From Bacillota bacterium (lineage in GTDB: Bacteria; Bacillota_E; Sulfobacillia; Sulfobacillales; Sulfobacillaceae), in contig JAKADJ010000034.1 of assembly GCA_021820645.1 (NCBI GenBank), positions 1-13,807 on the forward strand: 13,807 nt of DNA, read 5' to 3'. The notes under the pieces were generated by a model. The model made no database searches and was not told the DNA's origin. It worked only from the letters and a program-made list of their open reading frames with translations. Within the stretch, counting starts at the first letter, position 1; every line of letters starts with the position of its first letter. Of the stretch, positions 1 to 7,539 are shown piece after piece. The position numbers and the translations under genes were made by a program.

Positions 1-1
1 C

Positions 2-598
2 ATTTATCTTCAAGGCGCGCTCCATTTAAGCCCCTTAAAAGCCGGACTCCTGTTAATTCCCCTGTCCCTCCCCCAACTATTCATCAGCCCCCTCGGTGGT
101 TGGTTGGCCGATCGGTTCGGGGCACCACGGTTTATCCTAGTTGGGGTGATCTTACTTGCGGTGGGCGGTTTCCAACTGGGCCAATTAGGCCCTCAGTTAC
201 ACATGGGAGCCATCGTGGGTCCACTGCTACTCATGTCGGTGGCTACCGGATTAGCATGGCCCGCGCTCACTAAGGTCGTTATGTCGTCTGCCCCGTTAAA
301 CCGTACCGGAGCCGCTTCCGGGATGTTCTTTACGTTTCGTAATGTCGGTATGTCACTATCACTAACCCTGGCTCTTTTGGTGGCAGAGGCCAGCCTCCCT
401 GGCGCGGTGGCATCTAAAGCGTTTTTGGGTACCTCGGGGGTCTTATTGCCTCATTTCCGGGATATCCTGACCCATTCGACCGACGCGGGCTTTAGGGTTT
501 TTGTGGTGTTTTACGGGATTGCATTGCTCTTTTCTTTGTACTTGCTGCGCCCAGTGGCCGAAAAATCCACGTCCCTTAGCCATAAGAAAGGCGCGTAA
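2..598 (+). CDS. MFS drug-efflux transporter, DHA2/EmrB-QacA type (5' truncated)
   Basis: This is the C-terminal 198 residues of a proton-driven major facilitator exporter in the cytoplasmic membrane; the gene begins before the window. The reading frame is open from base 2. The fragment opens with YLQGALHLSPLKAGLLLIP, close to the helix of EmrB/QacA-type (14-helix) exporters that normally carries YLQ, SPLQAG and LLP elements. An MFS motif A copy follows (GGWLADRFGAPR). At least four more hydrophobic helices come after it, the last reading FVVFYGIALLFSLYLL, then a short basic cytoplasmic tail. A TTG at 104 lies inside motif A, so it is not a real start. The substrate cannot be told from this part. 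The stop is 60 bases before the next gene with no clear terminator between, so cotranscription is possible. Family call is firm; subfamily is inferred. Confidence 0.88.
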   Translation: MYLQGALHLSPLKAGLLLIPLSLPQLFISPLGGWLADRFGAPRFILVGVILLAVGGFQLGQLGPQLHMGAIVGPLLLMSVATGLAWPALTKVVMSSAPLNRTGAASGMFFTFRNVGMSLSLTLALLVAEASLPGAVASKAFLGTSGVLLPHFRDILTHSTDAGFRVFVVFYGIALLFSLYLLRPVAEKSTSLSHKKGA

Positions 599-658
599 CA
601 GTTTTGCAACAAGTTTAGGATTTAATAGGGCCATTCGAGATCCAAAGGAGGCCCCTCC

Positions 659-844
659 ATGATGACCTTCATGATTTGTCCCCGGTGCCGGGTGTCCCAT
701 CTGCGGGTTTTACAAAATCGGCTGACGTGCGATCAATATGTCGTCTGTGACAGCTACCCCTATTGCTCCTACGTTAATGACCTCGAACCCTGGATTCCCC
801 TGGACCTTATCATGCAAGCATCGCCAGGGTTTCCCGCCGCCTAA
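659..844 (+). CDS. Small stand-alone zinc-ribbon protein, topoisomerase-type
   Basis: A 61-residue protein of unknown role. Four cysteines are spaced as in the C-terminal zinc ribbons of bacterial topoisomerase I: C7-x2-C10, then C30-x5-C36 in the context CDSYPYC, where topoisomerase repeats typically read C-S-x-Y-P-x-C. C24 is an extra cysteine. No other domain fits in this length, so it is a free-standing ribbon that probably binds zinc and perhaps nucleic acid or a partner protein. The start is well supported: AAAGGAGG lies at about 643-650, 8-9 bases before two adjacent ATG codons at 659 and 662. It lies between the transporter and the deacylase gene. The zinc-ribbon fold is well supported by spacing; the function is not known. 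Confidence 0.78.
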   Translation: MMTFMICPRCRVSHLRVLQNRLTCDQYVVCDSYPYCSYVNDLEPWIPLDLIMQASPGFPAA

Positions 845-849
845 TCAGA

Positions 850-878
850 TTGCTCTTGGCGCCACTCTTCCTTATACT
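850..878 (+). promoter_or_regulatory. Candidate sigma-A promoter for the deacylase-pcp-tricorn operon
   Basis: A -35-like TTGCTC (850-855) and a -10-like TATACT (873-878, five of six consensus bases) are separated by exactly 17 bases. Transcription would start near 885, giving a leader of about 28 bases before the GTG at 913. The -35 element matches TTGACA only in its first half. The element lies directly after the zinc-ribbon stop codon, so the operon may have its own promoter. Based on sequence match only. Confidence 0.45.
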
Positions 879-912
879 GGGACGTAGTTCTACCTAAAGG
901 AGTGGCGGATCG

Positions 913-1371
913 GTGAAAAGTCGGGCGTTGGTGTGGCTTGAGCAACATCACATACCTTATCAAATTCTCGAATACGACGAGGTCGAAAAATCTGCCGAGG
1001 AAGTGGCGATAAAATGCGGCCTCCCGCTGCCCCGAGTGTTTAAGACCCTGTTGGTACATGGAGAAAAGGGCTTTGCCATTGTGCTGATTCCGGGCGACTT
1101 ACAGCTGAGCGAGAAAAAATGTGCGGCGGCGCTGTCGTGCCGTACGGTTGAAATGGCGGACCCGGAAGATATTCATCGTATCACCGGGTACCTTCGGGGA
1201 TCTGTTTCCCCCATTAATCCCAGGCGGCCGGTCCCGGTCTTCTGTCACCAATCTCTATGGCAGGAGGATTTTGCCGCCGTCTCAGCGGGACAGCGAGGAT
1301 TTGAGTTGTGGTTAAAAAGCCAAGACCTGGTCAGCGCGACCCACGCCACGGTACTGGACTGCGCCCGTTGA
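913..1371 (+). CDS. ybaK: YbaK/EbsC-family aminoacyl-tRNA deacylase
   Basis: A 152-residue single-domain protein of the YbaK/ProX editing family, cytoplasmic enzymes that hydrolyse mischarged tRNA such as Cys-tRNA(Pro). Family signatures are visible: VFKTLLV around K44, the position of the lysine essential in YbaK; the glycine-rich loop TGYLRGSVSPI at about 91-101; and SAGQRGFEL at 125-132, matching the conserved glycine segment near the end of the fold. Length matches the family (about 150-160). The GTG start at 913 is chosen because AAAGGAG sits at 896-902, 10 bases upstream. Its TGA stop overlaps the TTG start of pcp, so the two are probably translationally coupled. The preferred tRNA (Cys-tRNA(Pro), Ala-tRNA(Pro) or another) cannot be read from sequence. 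The genuine B. subtilis or E. coli orthologue is not certain. Confidence 0.87.
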   Translation: MKSRALVWLEQHHIPYQILEYDEVEKSAEEVAIKCGLPLPRVFKTLLVHGEKGFAIVLIPGDLQLSEKKCAAALSCRTVEMADPEDIHRITGYLRGSVSPINPRRPVPVFCHQSLWQEDFAAVSAGQRGFELWLKSQDLVSATHATVLDCAR

Positions 1372-2003
1372 ACGGCCCGAATAGGATTCTCGTCACCCAT
1401 TTTGATCCGTTCGGAAAGGACTCGCTCAATGTGTCCCAGGAAGTGGCGACCCACCTGCCTCACGACTCGGCGTTAATTATTGAACCCATCGGGACCAGCA
1501 AAAGGGACGTGGACGAACGGGTCCCCGTGTTGCTCCGAGAGATAAAACCGGACGCCGTGCTGGCTCTCGGCCAAGCCGAAGGACGGGCGGTGCCCTCCCT
1601 CGAGTGGATTGGGGTCAACTTAATACATAGCTCGATGCCCGATAATCGGCAAGAAACCCACTATGGGGTCCCCATCATCCCCGGCGGACCAGCGGCTTAT
1701 TTTACCACCTTGCCCGTGTTACGATTGGAGCACACCGTGAAATCCGAAGGACTTCCCATTCTCCTTTCGCCGTCGGCCGGCCTCTTCATGTGCAACCAAG
1801 CGCTCTATTTGTTTTCGCATCATGGACCGACAACCCCCGTGGGATTTCTTCACTTGCCCAGTTTACCGGAACAGGCGACTGGCAATCCAGAGCGCGCCAC
1901 CATGGCGCTTCTACTCCAAGTGCGTATTGTCACGCGTATTTTGCAAGATATTAAAGATTGGCTGGTCGAAGGCCAGCCCGTGTGGGAGGGACATCCAAGA
2001 TGA
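1368..2003 (+). CDS. pcp: Pyroglutamyl peptidase I (C15 cysteine peptidase)
   Basis: Cytosolic peptidase that removes an N-terminal pyroglutamate from peptides. With the TTG start at 1368 it has 211 residues, the usual size of bacterial Pcp. The N-terminus RILVTHFDPFG matches the family opening (ILVTGFEPFG). The catalytic triad is complete and in family context: E79 in SLEWIGVN, C142 in SAGLFMCNQ and H162 in GFLHLPSLPEQ; the B. amyloliquefaciens residues are E81, C144 and H168. The start is inferred. No ATG is available before residue 90, and TTG 1368 gives a TTGA overlap with the upstream stop and leaves only five residues before the first strand. A GTG at 1308 (GAGG upstream) would add 20 residues not usual in the family. 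The gene also overlaps the tricorn gene by ATGA. This places it in one peptide-degradation operon. Confidence 0.93.
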   Translation: MNGPNRILVTHFDPFGKDSLNVSQEVATHLPHDSALIIEPIGTSKRDVDERVPVLLREIKPDAVLALGQAEGRAVPSLEWIGVNLIHSSMPDNRQETHYGVPIIPGGPAAYFTTLPVLRLEHTVKSEGLPILLSPSAGLFMCNQALYLFSHHGPTTPVGFLHLPSLPEQATGNPERATMALLLQVRIVTRILQDIKDWLVEGQPVWEGHPR

Positions 2004-5000
2004 TAGCAGAAGAAGGGTATTATCGTTCGCCATCGATCGCCGGCGACACCGTAGCCTTCGTGTCTGAGGACGACGTATGGGTCGTGGACCGTCGGGGTGG
2101 AACGGCACGGCGACTAACCGCGGGTTGGGGGGCGGCAGTACGGCCCTGGCTATCCCCCGATGGCCGTTATTTGGCCTATACCGGCAAAGAAGAAGGCGAC
2201 ACCGAAATTTATATCATGCCCGGCGAAGGTGGCGAAACGCGCCGCCTCACCTACTGGGGTGCCAATTCGATGGTCGCTGGCTATTCCCCCGAGGGCCGCC
2301 TGGTGGTGGCCAGCAATTACGGCACCCCATTTCGGTCTTGGTTTAACCTCTATACGATCGATCCCGAACGGGGCGACGTAGAGAAATTGCCATTTGGTCC
2401 GGCGCAAAGCGTTGCCTTTGGGCCCACGGGCGGTGTGGTGCTTGGCCGCTATACCAGCGACCCGGCGCTATGGAAGCGCTATCGAGGTGGTACCGCGGGA
2501 CAACTCTGGATTGACCGCGACGGATCCGGTACCTTCACCCAATATAATGGAGTCAACGGCAATTTCGCCTCGCCGATGTGGATTGGACACCGGATTTATT
2601 TCATTAGCGACCACGAAGGATATGGCAATCTCTATTCCATGGCGCCAACCGGCGATGACCTTCGACGCCATACCGACCACAATACCTATTATGCGCGGAA
2701 CGCCAAGACCGACGGCGCTCGAATCGTCTATCATGCCGGGGCCAATCTTTATGTCTTCGATCCCGCATTAGGCGAGAGTATAGAAATCGCCGTCAATTAC
2801 CGGAGCCAACGTGCCCAACGCGAGCCAATCTACCCGAGCGCCGAGCAGTACCTTACGGAGGCTACGGTGAACAGCGACGGGACCCGCATCGGAGTCACCA
2901 CGCGAGGTAAATTGTTTCACCTGGGCCCGTGGGCCGGTCCCGTCGTTGCCCTTGGTGCCACGGATGGCGTGCGTTATCGACTATCTCGCTGGCTTCCGGA
3001 TGATCGGGGCATGGTGACCATCTCCGATGACGGGGGAGAAGAGGTGCTGGAAATCCACTATATCGATCCGGCTGAACCGACGGTTCGCTTTGTCGGGCAC
3101 AACCTGGGACATGTAGAAACCTTAGCCATCTCTCCCGATGGCCAATTTGCGGCCCTGACCAACGAGCGCATGGAACTCTGGCTGGCGGACCTCAAGGCCC
3201 TGACGACTAAAATTGTGGATACCTCGTTACAGGCCCGTATTGCGAATCTGGATTGGTCGCCGGACAGTCGATGGATAGCCTATGAGTTTGCCCACACCGA
3301 ACACACCAGCTCGATTAGGCTCTATAGCCTCTCCGAAAATCGCCAGGTCGACGCCACCCGTCCACAATTTGCCGACGGGCACCCGTTTTTCGATCCCAAA
3401 GGCCGCTACCTCTATTTCCTATCGTATCGAACGTTTGACCCCATTCCGGATACCATGCGCTTTGACTACGATTTTACCAAAGGCGGCAAACCCTATTTAA
3501 TTCCGTTGGAGGCCGACCGGACTTCGCCGTTCGTGCGAGAACCGAGTCCCTTAATTGACACCCCGGCCCATGATTCCCAGGACCCCGATGCGGGCCCATT
3601 GGTCACAAAAATTGACACCGACGGCATTCAGGATCGCGTCTTGCCCTTCCCGGTGGAGGAGGGTCAATACCGACAACTCGGAGCTTCGGCCCAGGACGTA
3701 TTTTGGACCACGGTGGAACCCGAAGGACGGCTCTCGAAGACTTCGATGGGCCAAAGTGAGGAGCCTCGCGCTACCCTCCATCGATTTGAATGGAGTACCC
3801 TAAAAACCGAAACCGTCGCCGACAAAGTCTTTCGTTTTGATCTCAATCAGGATCGTACGCTGATGGTGATTGCCCAGCGACGCAAAATTCGGGTGGTCAA
3901 GGCGGGACAGAAGGTGGATCCTAAAGAAACCAAGCCCGGCAAGGAAAGCGGCATCGTGGACCTCGATCGGATCGTACTTAAGGTCGATCGGGGAGCCGAG
4001 TGGAATCAGATGCTACGGGAAGCGTGGCGACTCATGCGCAACAACTTCTGGACCCAAAACATGTCCGGGATTGATTGGAATGCCATCTACGACCGGTACC
4101 TGGCACTCTTACCCCGAGTCGGCACCCGTGGCGAACTCTCCGACCTCATGTGGGAAATGCAGGGAGAATTAGGTACCTCGCACGCTTATGAGATGGGTGG
4201 CGATTATCGGTCCGAACCCCAACATCGGTTGGGCTCGCTGGCTTGCGACCTTGTATGGGACAACGAGCGCCATGGCTACCAAATTACGCACATTGTCACC
4301 GGCGACAGCTTCGAGCCCAACGCGACCTCACCCTTAAGATCCCCGGGCATTAACGTGGAAGTGGGAGACCTGATTAAGGCCGTCAACGGCCATCCCGTGA
4401 GTCGGGACATTTCTCCCCGAATGTGGCTGGTCGACACCGCGGGGGATGACGTGGCGCTGACCATTTTGTCCGCTCAGGACGAACGCCGCACCGTGATAAT
4501 CCAACCGCTCGAACAGGAGCAATACGCACGGTACCGTGAATGGGTGACGCAAAACCGCGAGATGGTGCACCATGCCACCTCCAACCGGGTCGGTTACGTA
4601 CATATTCCCGACATGGGGGCTCGAGGATTTTCCGAGTTTTATCGGTCCTATTTATCCGAGGTGCATCACGATGCTCTCATCGTGGACATCCGGTTTAATG
4701 GCGGAGGACACGTGTCCCCCTTGATTCTACAAACCTTAGGCCGTAAGCGGATCGGATACGACATTCCCAGGCATGGTCGTCCTTACCCTTACCCTTCCGA
4801 AAGCGTGCTGGGACCCATTGTAGCGCTGACCAACCAAAACGCTGGCTCCGACGGGGATATCTTTAGTAAAGCTTTTCAGTTAATGCAGCTGGGGCCGTTA
4901 GTAGGGACGCGTACCTGGGGAGGCGTCATCGGCATTGACGTACGCTATGGGTTGGTAGATGGCTCCATTACGTCGCAACCGGAGTACTCCTACTGGTTCA

Positions 5001-5209
5001 ACGATGTAGGATTTGGCGTGGAAAACTACGGTGTGGATCCCGATATCATCATCGACAATACGCCGCAAGACTACCGTGAGGGTCGTGACGCGCAATTAGA
5101 ACGTACCATCGAGGAAATCCTCGGGTTGTTGGAGCGCCATCCGGCGCAGGTACCGGAGTTCGGCCCAAGACCGCACTTGGCGCCGGGAAAGCTGGCCCCG
5201 CGCTCCTAG
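2000..5209 (+). CDS. Tricorn protease homologue (S41B), full length
   Basis: A very large self-compartmentalising serine peptidase that cuts oligopeptides, typically downstream of the proteasome or other ATP-dependent proteases, into short pieces. From ATG 2000 it has 1069 residues, matching archaeal and Streptomyces tricorn. There is no signal peptide, so it is cytosolic. In order: a WD40/PD40-type six-bladed propeller (about 1-300), a seven-bladed propeller (about 305-640), the helical C1 domain (from about 665, EWNQMLREAW), a PDZ domain (about 745-835, with VEVGDLIKAVNG) and the C2 hydrolase domain. Active-site residues align with Thermoplasma tricorn: S727-H728 in GTSHAYEMGGD (S745/H746), S950-D951 in NAGSDGD (S965/D966) and E1008 in GVENYGVDPD (E1023). 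The start is supported by GGGAGGG at 1984-1990 and the ATGA overlap with pcp. A TTG at 1958 lies inside pcp and is less likely. Confidence 0.95.
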   Translation: MIAEEGYYRSPSIAGDTVAFVSEDDVWVVDRRGGTARRLTAGWGAAVRPWLSPDGRYLAYTGKEEGDTEIYIMPGEGGETRRLTYWGANSMVAGYSPEGRLVVASNYGTPFRSWFNLYTIDPERGDVEKLPFGPAQSVAFGPTGGVVLGRYTSDPALWKRYRGGTAGQLWIDRDGSGTFTQYNGVNGNFASPMWIGHRIYFISDHEGYGNLYSMAPTGDDLRRHTDHNTYYARNAKTDGARIVYHAGANLYVFDPALGESIEIAVNYRSQRAQREPIYPSAEQYLTEATVNSDGTRIGVTTRGKLFHLGPWAGPVVALGATDGVRYRLSRWLPDDRGMVTISDDGGEEVLEIHYIDPAEPTVRFVGHNLGHVETLAISPDGQFAALTNERMELWLADLKALTTKIVDTSLQARIANLDWSPDSRWIAYEFAHTEHTSSIRLYSLSENRQVDATRPQFADGHPFFDPKGRYLYFLSYRTFDPIPDTMRFDYDFTKGGKPYLIPLEADRTSPFVREPSPLIDTPAHDSQDPDAGPLVTKIDTDGIQDRVLPFPVEEGQYRQLGASAQDVFWTTVEPEGRLSKTSMGQSEEPRATLHRFEWSTLKTETVADKVFRFDLNQDRTLMVIAQRRKIRVVKAGQKVDPKETKPGKESGIVDLDRIVLKVDRGAEWNQMLREAWRLMRNNFWTQNMSGIDWNAIYDRYLALLPRVGTRGELSDLMWEMQGELGTSHAYEMGGDYRSEPQHRLGSLACDLVWDNERHGYQITHIVTGDSFEPNATSPLRSPGINVEVGDLIKAVNGHPVSRDISPRMWLVDTAGDDVALTILSAQDERRTVIIQPLEQEQYARYREWVTQNREMVHHATSNRVGYVHIPDMGARGFSEFYRSYLSEVHHDALIVDIRFNGGGHVSPLILQTLGRKRIGYDIPRHGRPYPYPSESVLGPIVALTNQNAGSDGDIFSKAFQLMQLGPLVGTRTWGGVIGIDVRYGLVDGSITSQPEYSYWFNDVGFGVENYGVDPDIIIDNTPQDYREGRDAQLERTIEEILGLLERHPAQVPEFGPRPHLAPGKLAPRS

Positions 5210-5246
5210 ACTGCAATAGCACGCCCGGGGAACGGTTTAGCCCTTC

Positions 5247-5282
5247 CACGGGTCCATACCAGGTCCGGTGCAATATCCCGTG
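5247..5282 (+). other. Inverted repeat in the tricorn-lipoprotein gap
   Basis: The 135-base gap between tricorn and the lipoprotein holds a 6-base inverted repeat, CACGGG at 5247-5252 and CCCGTG at 5277-5282, around a 24-base loop that itself contains a short ACC/GGT pairing. No T-run follows on the + strand, so it is not a standard terminator. It could attenuate, or protect the mRNA end of tricorn, or mean nothing. No convincing -35/-10 pair was found in this gap. Confidence 0.2.
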
Positions 5283-5334
5283 CCACAATGGGTCATCATA
5301 ACGTAAGGCTTCTAAACATGTCCGGGTTTCTTAT

Positions 5335-5340
5335 AGGAGG
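5335..5340 (+). promoter_or_regulatory. Ribosome binding site that sets the lipoprotein start
   Basis: AGGAGG lies 4 bases before ATG 5345. The frame is open further up, with ATG codons at 5288 and 5318. This site favours 5345, which also gives a classical lipoprotein signal peptide. A weaker TAAGG at about 5303-5307 stands 9-10 bases before 5318, so that start is not excluded. Confidence 0.65.
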
Positions 5341-5344
5341 TCTC

Positions 5345-6430
5345 ATGACACAATCCACCAAAGGTGTAGCGGCTCTATTACTGTTAACGTTCGGCGTTGC
5401 GGCGTGTGGCACCACCGCGACGCCGCACCGGGTAACGAAGCAGGCGCCGGCACCGCACACTCAGAAAGCATCGACCAAGTACCCTTGGCGCAGCCATACC
5501 CACTCCTCAGTTCTGCCCGGAGACGTCCTGATTGCCGATTCCCTAAACAGCCGAATCCTCATCGTGACGCCCGGCAAACGTGTGGTCTGGCAGTTTCCTT
5601 CACCCGGCACGACCCCCAACCTACCTTTTAAGACGCCGGACGACGCATTCTTTGGGCCAGGCTATGGAAAGCACTACAAAGAAATCATCACCAACGAAGA
5701 AACCAATGGCACGGTAGCCATTATTAGCATCAAGAAAAAGAAAGTGGTATGGCAATATGGAGTTCCCGGAGTAGAAGGCTCGGGCCCTGGGGAACTGAAT
5801 TACCCGGATGATGCGATTTTGCATAATAACGGCATCGTGACCACGGCAGATATTCGCAACCAACGCATTCTCTTTATCAACCGTGCCACCAAAAAAATCG
5901 TCAAGCAATATGGACAAACCGGGGTGTATAATCCCAACCCTCCAGCCACGTACGGCGCCCCCAATGGAGATTTTCCGGGCCCTCACGGGGAGATGCTGGT
6001 AACCGAGATATCCGGCAGCCATATCATCTTATTGAATAAGGCGGGTCAGGTCATGTGGCAACTTACGTTGCCGCTTAATTATCCGTCGGATGCCAATTTC
6101 ACGCCCCACGGAAATATTATTGTGGTGTCTTACACCAACCCCGGCATGATTCTCAAGGTAGCCCCGGGGCCCACCTTGCATATACTCTGGAAGTACTATG
6201 TAACGTCCGGGCCCGGAAAGCTTTTTAATCCGTCCCTGGCCGTAGAACTGTCCAACGGAAATATACTGCTCAACGACGACTATAACGACCGGGTGATTGT
6301 GATTAACCCAAAAACCAACAAAATTGTGTGGCAATATGGACATACCGGGGTGGCCGGTAGTGCCCCGGGATACCTGAGCCGACCCGACGGACTTGATTTT
6401 TTGCCGATAGGAAAAGTCCCGGGAAAATAA
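5345..6430 (+). CDS. Secreted lipoprotein with a six-repeat beta-propeller
   Basis: A 361-residue surface lipoprotein of unknown function. The signal peptide has a lysine at 6, a hydrophobic core (about 7-19) and a lipobox VAAC, so C21 would be lipidated after signal peptidase II cleavage. A linker rich in Thr, Pro, Ala and Lys (22-50) follows. The rest carries six repeats, each with a strand like RILIV, then a turn and a V-W-Q-Y/F type strand: W82, W136, K187 (in VKQYG), W238, W282 and W329. Several repeats continue with a G-x-x-G-x-x-PGxL-x-x-P-D segment typical of NHL/PQQ-like propellers. There are no catalytic residues I recognise and no PQQ-binding site that can be asserted. It probably binds a ligand, polymer or protein outside the membrane. 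The stop is 51 bases before the terpene synthase gene with no terminator, so the two may share a transcript. Confidence 0.85.
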   Translation: MTQSTKGVAALLLLTFGVAACGTTATPHRVTKQAPAPHTQKASTKYPWRSHTHSSVLPGDVLIADSLNSRILIVTPGKRVVWQFPSPGTTPNLPFKTPDDAFFGPGYGKHYKEIITNEETNGTVAIISIKKKKVVWQYGVPGVEGSGPGELNYPDDAILHNNGIVTTADIRNQRILFINRATKKIVKQYGQTGVYNPNPPATYGAPNGDFPGPHGEMLVTEISGSHIILLNKAGQVMWQLTLPLNYPSDANFTPHGNIIVVSYTNPGMILKVAPGPTLHILWKYYVTSGPGKLFNPSLAVELSNGNILLNDDYNDRVIVINPKTNKIVWQYGHTGVAGSAPGYLSRPDGLDFLPIGKVPGK

Positions 6431-6481
6431 GTCCGGGCGGCGGCATAGGCTCATGATAAAGACGGGTCAAGGAGGCCAAGC

Positions 6482-7537
6482 ATGGCGACAGCTAAAGAAT
6501 TCTTGCGCTCGTGGCGCTGGGGTACGGAATATTTCCGGGCCGTGCGCCCCCTAGTCATTGAGTCACTGGCAACGATCAGGAATTGGGCTGAGTCCATTCC
6601 TCATCCTGCCTTAAGGGAACAGGCACTCGACTCGCTGACCCATAAGCAATTTCACTGCGAAGGCGGCGGTGTCTTCGGGGCCCCCTCCAGAGACCCTGAA
6701 GGCCACGTCATGGAGTTTCTGGTCCCGTACCAGACCCTTTGTGACTATCTGGACACTGTCACCGATCGCGGACCCTCTCAGGATCCGGATAACTTGCGGT
6801 GGTTGCACCAAGCCTTATTAGATGCAGTCGTGTTAGACACCCCGCCCCGCGACTATTACGCACTACATCCCCACCAGGACGACGGTGGGTATATCGCCAA
6901 GCTTATCGGGGTGTGCCATCAAAGCCTTCGACAGTTCCCCGGGTATCTCGAGATTAAGGGTGGTTTGGGGCGTCTGGTCGAACTTTACGTCGACTTGCAG
7001 GTGTTCAAACATGGCCCCGAGGAGACCCGGGTGCCAGCTCTAGAAGCCTGGTTCCAAAGAGAGGGTGGAGATAAGTACGGGCTGGCGTGGTGGGAGTTTG
7101 CGGCAGCCACCGGCTCCACCCTCGGCCTCTTCGCCCTATTAAATCTGGCTACCTCGGGCCGACCCTCTCCATCCTTAGTACTCCTGGTGCAGAGTCTATA
7201 CTTCCCCTGGATTGGTGCGCTGCACATCTTGCTCGATTACCTCATCGATCGGGAAGAAGACCTGATTGGCGGGGATCTCAACTTTGTCTCCTACTACCGA
7301 GACTATAACACCGCCATCGAGAGGATCCGAGTCATCTATCGGACAGCGCAGACCGAAGCGGAAAGGCTTCCTGATGCGTCCTTTCATCGGTATGTGACAC
7401 GGGGCTTGTTAGGTTTTTATCTCTCAGACCAAAAAATTCGCCACCAGATTGATCGGCCAACTTGTGGGCTTTTGGCCAGTGGGGGAAGCATTAGTATTGG
7501 GGTATGGCTTGCGGCCCGTATGGGCCGCGCCCCTTAA
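6482..7537 (+). CDS. ytpB: YtpB-like tetraprenyl-beta-curcumene synthase (DUF2600)
   Basis: A 351-residue terpene synthase of the DUF2600 family; B. subtilis YtpB has about 367. YtpB converts C35 heptaprenyl diphosphate to tetraprenyl-beta-curcumene, the precursor of sesquarterpenes that a squalene-hopene-cyclase homologue then cyclises. Family motifs are present in order: KQFHCEGGGVF at 55-65; YQTLCDYLDTVTDR at 83-96, with aspartates 88, 91 and 95 likely binding Mg2+ and diphosphate; DDGGY at 133-137; GLGRLVELYVDLQVFKH at 161-177; and LLDYLIDREED at 250-260. A hydrophobic stretch near 208-222 suggests membrane association. The ATG at 6482 follows AAGGAGG at about 6470-6476. No cyclase or prenyl-diphosphate synthase lies in the window. 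The exact prenyl chain length used is inferred from the family only. Confidence 0.92.
   Translation: MATAKEFLRSWRWGTEYFRAVRPLVIESLATIRNWAESIPHPALREQALDSLTHKQFHCEGGGVFGAPSRDPEGHVMEFLVPYQTLCDYLDTVTDRGPSQDPDNLRWLHQALLDAVVLDTPPRDYYALHPHQDDGGYIAKLIGVCHQSLRQFPGYLEIKGGLGRLVELYVDLQVFKHGPEETRVPALEAWFQREGGDKYGLAWWEFAAATGSTLGLFALLNLATSGRPSPSLVLLVQSLYFPWIGALHILLDYLIDREEDLIGGDLNFVSYYRDYNTAIERIRVIYRTAQTEAERLPDASFHRYVTRGLLGFYLSDQKIRHQIDRPTCGLLASGGSISIGVWLAARMGRAP
7511..7528 (-). other. GC-rich hairpin at the convergent gene ends
   Basis: GCGGCCC and GGGCCGC form a perfect 7-base stem around the loop GTAT, inside the last codons of the terpene synthase gene. On the - strand it starts 11 bases beyond the stop of the membrane-protein gene, so it could mark the 3' end of that mRNA. 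No T-run follows on either strand, so intrinsic termination is unproven. Confidence 0.3.
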
Positions 7538-7539
7538 AC

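Noticed and set aside
604..628. TTGCAA and TAATAG as a promoter for the zinc-ribbon gene
   Set aside because: The spacer is only about 13 bases, outside the workable range for sigma-A promoters.
1308..1367. Extended pcp start at GTG 1308
   Set aside because: It adds 20 residues before the family N-terminus and lies deep inside the upstream gene. TTG 1368 gives an overlap start and normal length, though GAGG upstream of 1308 keeps it possible.
5621..6454. Two long open frames on the - strand (133 and 141 codons) opposite the lipoprotein gene
   Set aside because: They lie antisense to a gene with clear signal peptide, repeats and ribosome site. Their translations show no domain, and neither start has a convincing ribosome site.
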